Below the pieces are notes generated by a model. It had not been told where the DNA came from, did no database searches, and saw nothing but the letters and a program-made list of their open reading frames with translations. Positions 61,066-64,000 of a DNA stretch of 64,000 nt are shown in pieces; position 1 is the first letter of the stretch; each line of letters starts with the position of its first letter. The stretch comes from CAVQBJ01 sp963819075 (GTDB lineage Bacteria > Actinomycetota > Thermoleophilia > Solirubrobacterales > Solirubrobacteraceae): positions 868,001-932,000 of the forward strand of contig CAWFUP010000001.1 in assembly GCA_963819075.1 (NCBI GenBank), given 5' to 3'. The translations under genes were made by a program, and so were the position numbers.

Positions 61066-61844
61066 CGGCATGCGCGCTGCACCACGAGCTGAGCGGGTCC
61101 CCGGACGGGCCGCCGCTGCTGCTCCTCGGCTCGCTCGGGACAACGCTGGCGATGTGGGAGCCGCAGCGGCTGGCGCTGTCACGGCGCTGGCGCCTCATCC
61201 GCGCCGATCATCGCGGTCACGGCGGGTCGCCGGTGCCCGACGGCCCCTACGCCATCGAGGACCTCGGCGGCGACGCGCTCGCACTCCTCGACGCGCTCGG
61301 CGTGCGGCGCGCCAGCTATTGCGGCCTCTCGCTCGGAGGCATGATCGGCATGTGGCTCGCCGCGCAGGCGCCCGAGCGAATCGACCGGCTCGTGCTCCTG
61401 TGCACCTCGGCTCACCCGCCCAACGCCGGCGCCTATCTCGAGCGCGCCGCGGCGGTGCGCGCCGCCGGATCGCCGCGGGTCGTCGCCGACGGCGTCGTCG
61501 AGCGCTGGTTCACCCCCGCGTTCGCCGAGGAGCACCCCGACGTCGTCGCCGCTCACCGCGCGATGATCGCGGCCACGCCCGCCGAGGGCTACGCCGGCTG
61601 CTGCGAGGCGATCGCCGCGCTCGACCTGCGCGACGACCTCGCGCGGATCGCGGCGCCGACGCTCGTCATCGCCGGCGCCGACGATCCGGCCACGCCCCCA
61701 GAGGAAGGTCGGGCGATCGCGGCGGCGATCGCCGAGGCGCACCTCGAGGTCGTACCGGACGCCCGGCACCTGGCGAGCGTGCAGCAGGCGGCCATCGTCA
61801 ATCGCCTCATCGCCGACCACCTCGAACCCCGGGAGGGATCATGA
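61062..61844 (+). CDS. pcaD: 3-oxoadipate enol-lactonase
   Basis: The 260-residue alpha/beta hydrolase opens the enol-lactone to 3-oxoadipate. The features are LLLLGSLGTTLAMWEPQ (oxyanion), RADHRGHGGSPVPDGPYAIEDLG, the nucleophile CGLSLGGMIGMWLA, the acid TLVIAGADDPATPPEEG and the His DARHLASVQQ. Start and stop overlap neighbours (ATGA on both sides). Actinobacteria often fuse this enzyme to pcaC (pcaL); here the two genes are separate. Confidence 0.93.
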   Translation: MTACALHHELSGSPDGPPLLLLGSLGTTLAMWEPQRLALSRRWRLIRADHRGHGGSPVPDGPYAIEDLGGDALALLDALGVRRASYCGLSLGGMIGMWLAAQAPERIDRLVLLCTSAHPPNAGAYLERAAAVRAAGSPRVVADGVVERWFTPAFAEEHPDVVAAHRAMIAATPAEGYAGCCEAIAALDLRDDLARIAAPTLVIAGADDPATPPEEGRAIAAAIAEAHLEVVPDARHLASVQQAAIVNRLIADHLEPREGS

Positions 61845-62245
61845 GCGACCCGCTTGCGGACGCCGGCACTTCGGTTCGCCGGGAAGTCCTCGGTGACGCG
61901 CACGTCGATCGCGCCATCGCCGCCACGACCGAGTTCACGGCGCCGCTGCAGGACTTCATCACTCGCTGCGCGTGGGGCAGCGTGTGGACTCGCGAGGGCC
62001 TCGATCGCCGCATGCGCAGCGCGATCACGCTCGCGCTGCTGACCGCTCTCGGCCGCGAGCGCGAGCTCGCCATGCACGTGCGCGGGGCGCTGCGTAACGG
62101 GCTTAGCGCCTCAGAGATCGGCGAGACGCTGCTGCACACGGCCGTCTACGCCGGAGTCCCAGCCGCCAACGCCGCGTTCGCGATCGCGCAGGACGTCCTC
62201 ATCGAGGAGGGTGCGGTGCCGCCGCCGGACGCCTCGGCGACTTGA
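61841..62245 (+). CDS. pcaC: 4-carboxymuconolactone decarboxylase
   Basis: The 134-residue protein is a CMD-type decarboxylase: VLGDAHVDRAIAATTEFTAPLQDFITRCAWGSVWTREGLDRRMRSAITLALLTALGRERELAMHVRGALRNGLSASEIGETLLHTAVYAGVPAANAAF, with the family His/Glu and Tyr region. It is the last gene of the pca operon; the ATG overlaps the pcaD stop, and the ribosome-binding site is GGGAGG. No pcaIJ, pcaF or pcaR lies in the visible sequence, so the final steps are encoded elsewhere. Confidence 0.95.
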   Translation: MSDPLADAGTSVRREVLGDAHVDRAIAATTEFTAPLQDFITRCAWGSVWTREGLDRRMRSAITLALLTALGRERELAMHVRGALRNGLSASEIGETLLHTAVYAGVPAANAAFAIAQDVLIEEGAVPPPDASAT

Positions 62246-62264
62246 CGGCTGGCCTGACCTCGGC

Positions 62265-62798
62265 TCAGGCGCCGTTCGGCGATGGTTCCGGCTCGGGTGG
62301 GGCGAGCGGCGCCGGGTGGGCCCGGGCATACAGGTCGGCGCCGACCGCCCCGACGATCCCGGCGGCGAGCGCGAACGCGCCCCACTCGGGCCCCGAGCGC
62401 TGCTCGCCGAGCGCCGCATCGAGCGATAGCTCGCCCGGCCCCTCCTCGGCGAGCAGGAGCACGATCGTGATCAGGACGAGGTTGTACTCGTAGCCGCCGT
62501 TCGAGGCCCACGGGCCGTTCTTGAGGTGCACGCGGTTGATCGCCGTGAGCATCGTCGCCGTGAGCGCCGCCGCGCTGACCGGCGTCAGCAGGCCGGCGGC
62601 GAGAGCCGCGCCGCCCCCGGCCTCGGCCAGCCCGGCGGCAATCGCGTGATCCTTGCCGGGGCGCATGCCCATCGAGTCAAAGCCCTTCGCGGTCGCCTCG
62701 AGGCCGTAGCCGCCGAACCAGCCGAACAGCTTCTGCGTTCCGTGACCGAAGAACAGCGCGCCGACCGTGACGCGCAGCAGCAATCGTGCGATCTTCAT
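62265..62798 (-). CDS. DoxX family membrane protein
   Basis: The 177-residue protein has four membrane helices in the DoxX order: RLLLRVTVGALFFGHGTQKLFGWFGGYG, then DHAIAAGLAEAGGGAALAAGLLTPVSAAALTATML, NLVLITIVLLLAEEG, and AFALAAGIVGAVGADLY. The FGHG.QKLFGWFGG motif is typical. DoxX proteins take part in redox and thiosulfate or sulfur stress; a precise role cannot be given. ATG 62798 follows GAGAGGAG. Convergent with the pca operon. Confidence 0.9.
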   Translation of the reverse strand: MKIARLLLRVTVGALFFGHGTQKLFGWFGGYGLEATAKGFDSMGMRPGKDHAIAAGLAEAGGGAALAAGLLTPVSAAALTATMLTAINRVHLKNGPWASNGGYEYNLVLITIVLLLAEEGPGELSLDAALGEQRSGPEWGAFALAAGIVGAVGADLYARAHPAPLAPPEPEPSPNGA

Positions 62799-62959
62799 CT
62801 CGACTCCTCTCGGGTGTCGTTGGGCAGCGGTGGCCCAGGGGAGACTAGGCCGGCGCGCGCCGGGTGGTCGGCTGCCCCGCGACTCGCGCATCGCACCCCG
62901 CCGCGCGGAGCGCTACCGTGAGCCGGGTCGCCGGAGGTCGAACCCCGACCCGGATCGGA

Positions 62960-64000
62960 ATGCACGTGCCGTCTCGTCTCATGCGCGGCGCGCGGCGCCC
63001 GCGGCGCGCCGCCGCGCTCCTCTTGATCGCCTGCACGGCGCTCGTCGTGCTGCTCGGCCTGCGGGCCTCCGGCCCGAATGACTCCGCGGCGGCGGCGTCC
63101 GGGCCGACGCTGAGCATCGACGCGGCCGCCGGCCAGCAGGCGATCAGCCCGCTCATCTACGGCATGAACTTCGCCGACGATCAGGGGTCGGCGAGCGAGG
63201 CGTCGAGCATCGGCCTGCCCATCGATCGCTGGGGAGGAAACTCGACGGACACCTACAACTGGCAGCTGGACTCGACCAACCTCGGCAACGACTGGTACTT
63301 CGAGAACGTCGCCGACTGCTGGAACGCCGCCGACAGCTGGTGCAACGGCGGAAACGGACCGAACGTCTCGGCCTGGCAGCAGTTCGTCGCCGCCGACCGG
63401 GCGATCGGCGCGCAGACGCTGCTGACGCTCCCACTCGTCGGCTACGTCGCGAAGAACGCGCCGCTCAACCACCCGTTCACCTGTGGATTCCCGGCGACCG
63501 TGTTCGCGACGCAGGACTCCTTCGACCCGTACGACGCAGACTGCGGCAACGGGCAGCAGGGCGGCGCCCCGCTCGCGAGCGATCCGACGCGCGACGGCGC
63601 TGCGACCAACCCGGCGAGCGACGCATCGGGCTGGGTGAGCGCCCTCGTGGCGCGCTACGGCACGGCCGCGCACGGCGGCGTCGGCTACTACGAGCTCGGC
63701 AACGAGCCGGCGCTGTGGGACTCGACCCATCGCGACATGCATCCGCAGCCGACGAGCTACGGCGAGCTGTGGCAGAAGTCCGAGACGACGGCCGCCGCGG
63801 TCAAGGCCGTCGACCCGAGCGCGAAGGTGCTGGCCTTCTCGGAGTGGGGCTGGCCGAACTACTTCTGCAGCGCCACGGACGGAGACCTGTGCACGGCGAG
63901 CTCGCCCGACCGCGCGGCCCACGGCGGCCTGCCGATCGTCGCCTACCTGCTCTCGCAGGCCCACGCCTACGACCAGGCGCACGGCGGGCACCTGTTCGAC
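62960..64000 (+). CDS. secreted glycoside hydrolase, GH44-like (3' end beyond window)
   Basis: The first 347 residues are visible. A basic, hydrophobic N-terminus (RAAALLLIACTALVVLLGLRASG) gives a signal peptide or anchor. The catalytic barrel begins LSIDAAAGQQAISPLIYGMNFAD and IGLPIDRWGGNSTDTYNWQ. The acid/base Glu sits in YYELGNEPALWDSTHRDMHPQPTSY, followed by VKAVDPSAKVLAFSEWGWPNYFCS. GH44 enzymes cut beta-1,4-glucans and xyloglucan; the nucleophile should lie beyond base 64000. Cys residues in the loops (NVADCWNAADSWCNGG) suggest an exported, disulfide-held enzyme. ATG 62981 is an alternative start. Confidence 0.82.
   Translation, partial: MHVPSRLMRGARRPRRAAALLLIACTALVVLLGLRASGPNDSAAAASGPTLSIDAAAGQQAISPLIYGMNFADDQGSASEASSIGLPIDRWGGNSTDTYNWQLDSTNLGNDWYFENVADCWNAADSWCNGGNGPNVSAWQQFVAADRAIGAQTLLTLPLVGYVAKNAPLNHPFTCGFPATVFATQDSFDPYDADCGNGQQGGAPLASDPTRDGAATNPASDASGWVSALVARYGTAAHGGVGYYELGNEPALWDSTHRDMHPQPTSYGELWQKSETTAAAVKAVDPSAKVLAFSEWGWPNYFCSATDGDLCTASSPDRAAHGGLPIVAYLLSQAHAYDQAHGGHLFD

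Noticed and set aside
58579..62245. pca operon as a novel pathway
   Set aside because: Gene order and content (HGBDC) are an ordinary protocatechuate branch; only the TTG start of pcaG and the coupled overlaps are slightly unusual.

Overview
The window is high-GC DNA that most resembles an actinobacterium of the class Thermoleophilia (Solirubrobacterales; Solirubrobacter/Conexibacter/Patulibacter type). The pointers are GTG/TTG starts, dense ATGA-coupled operons, many long antisense open frames caused by GC-rich third codon positions, a protein built of Ig-like repeats carrying a YQWQSC...C signature, a monomeric isocitrate dehydrogenase, and an actinobacterial-style pca operon. The taxonomy is inferred from gene content, not from a marker gene.

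Region 1 (1-820): the 5' part of an ECF sigma factor gene on the minus strand, then an intact tRNA-Leu(UAA). Region 2 (about 761-22966): a stack of integrated units at this tRNA. A 59-bp copy of the tRNA 3' half recurs exactly at 16978, as a 22-bp remnant at 20013 and as a diverged copy at 22073. A second module, a pair of TGTCCCA direct repeats 12 bp apart, lies next to or near these ends. Unit 1 carries a 4,899-residue secreted or anchored repeat protein and a small following gene that may encode its immunity partner. Later units carry a Kelch-type secreted protein, a DUF4160/DUF2442 pair, a small secreted protein, an AbiE-like pair, a PIN/RHH pair and a Doc/RHH pair. No integrase gene is present, and both toxins of the third unit are broken while their partners are intact.

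Region 3 (23344-28454): a membrane glycosyltransferase plus a polyprenol-phosphate-type GT2 enzyme, then a B12-binding radical SAM protein overlapping a second radical SAM protein, with a DtxR/IdeR-like inverted repeat in front. Region 4 (28517-42390): a signalling neighbourhood with a HAMP-GGDEF-HD-GYP protein, a protein with two transmembrane-GGDEF modules, an HDOD-LuxR fusion, a PilZ protein and a GGDEF protein with SGDEF in its active site. These sit among a glutamate dehydrogenase, a DUF5996 protein, two back-to-back gene stubs (lipase and PucR) and a DHA2 efflux pump. The pump is divergent from a TetR regulator across a triple palindromic operator.

Region 5 (43061-56210): a secreted CARDB protein, an ArsR-SRPBCC-YCII operon, a secreted PF04185 phosphoesterase, a lone flagellin with a sigma-28/sigma-D-like promoter, secreted and membrane proteins of unknown role, an alpha/beta hydrolase and isocitrate dehydrogenase. 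Region 6 (56315-64000): a second double transmembrane-GGDEF protein, a complete pcaHGBDC operon converting protocatechuate to 3-oxoadipate, a DoxX membrane protein, and the 5' part of a secreted GH44-like glycosidase cut by the window edge.
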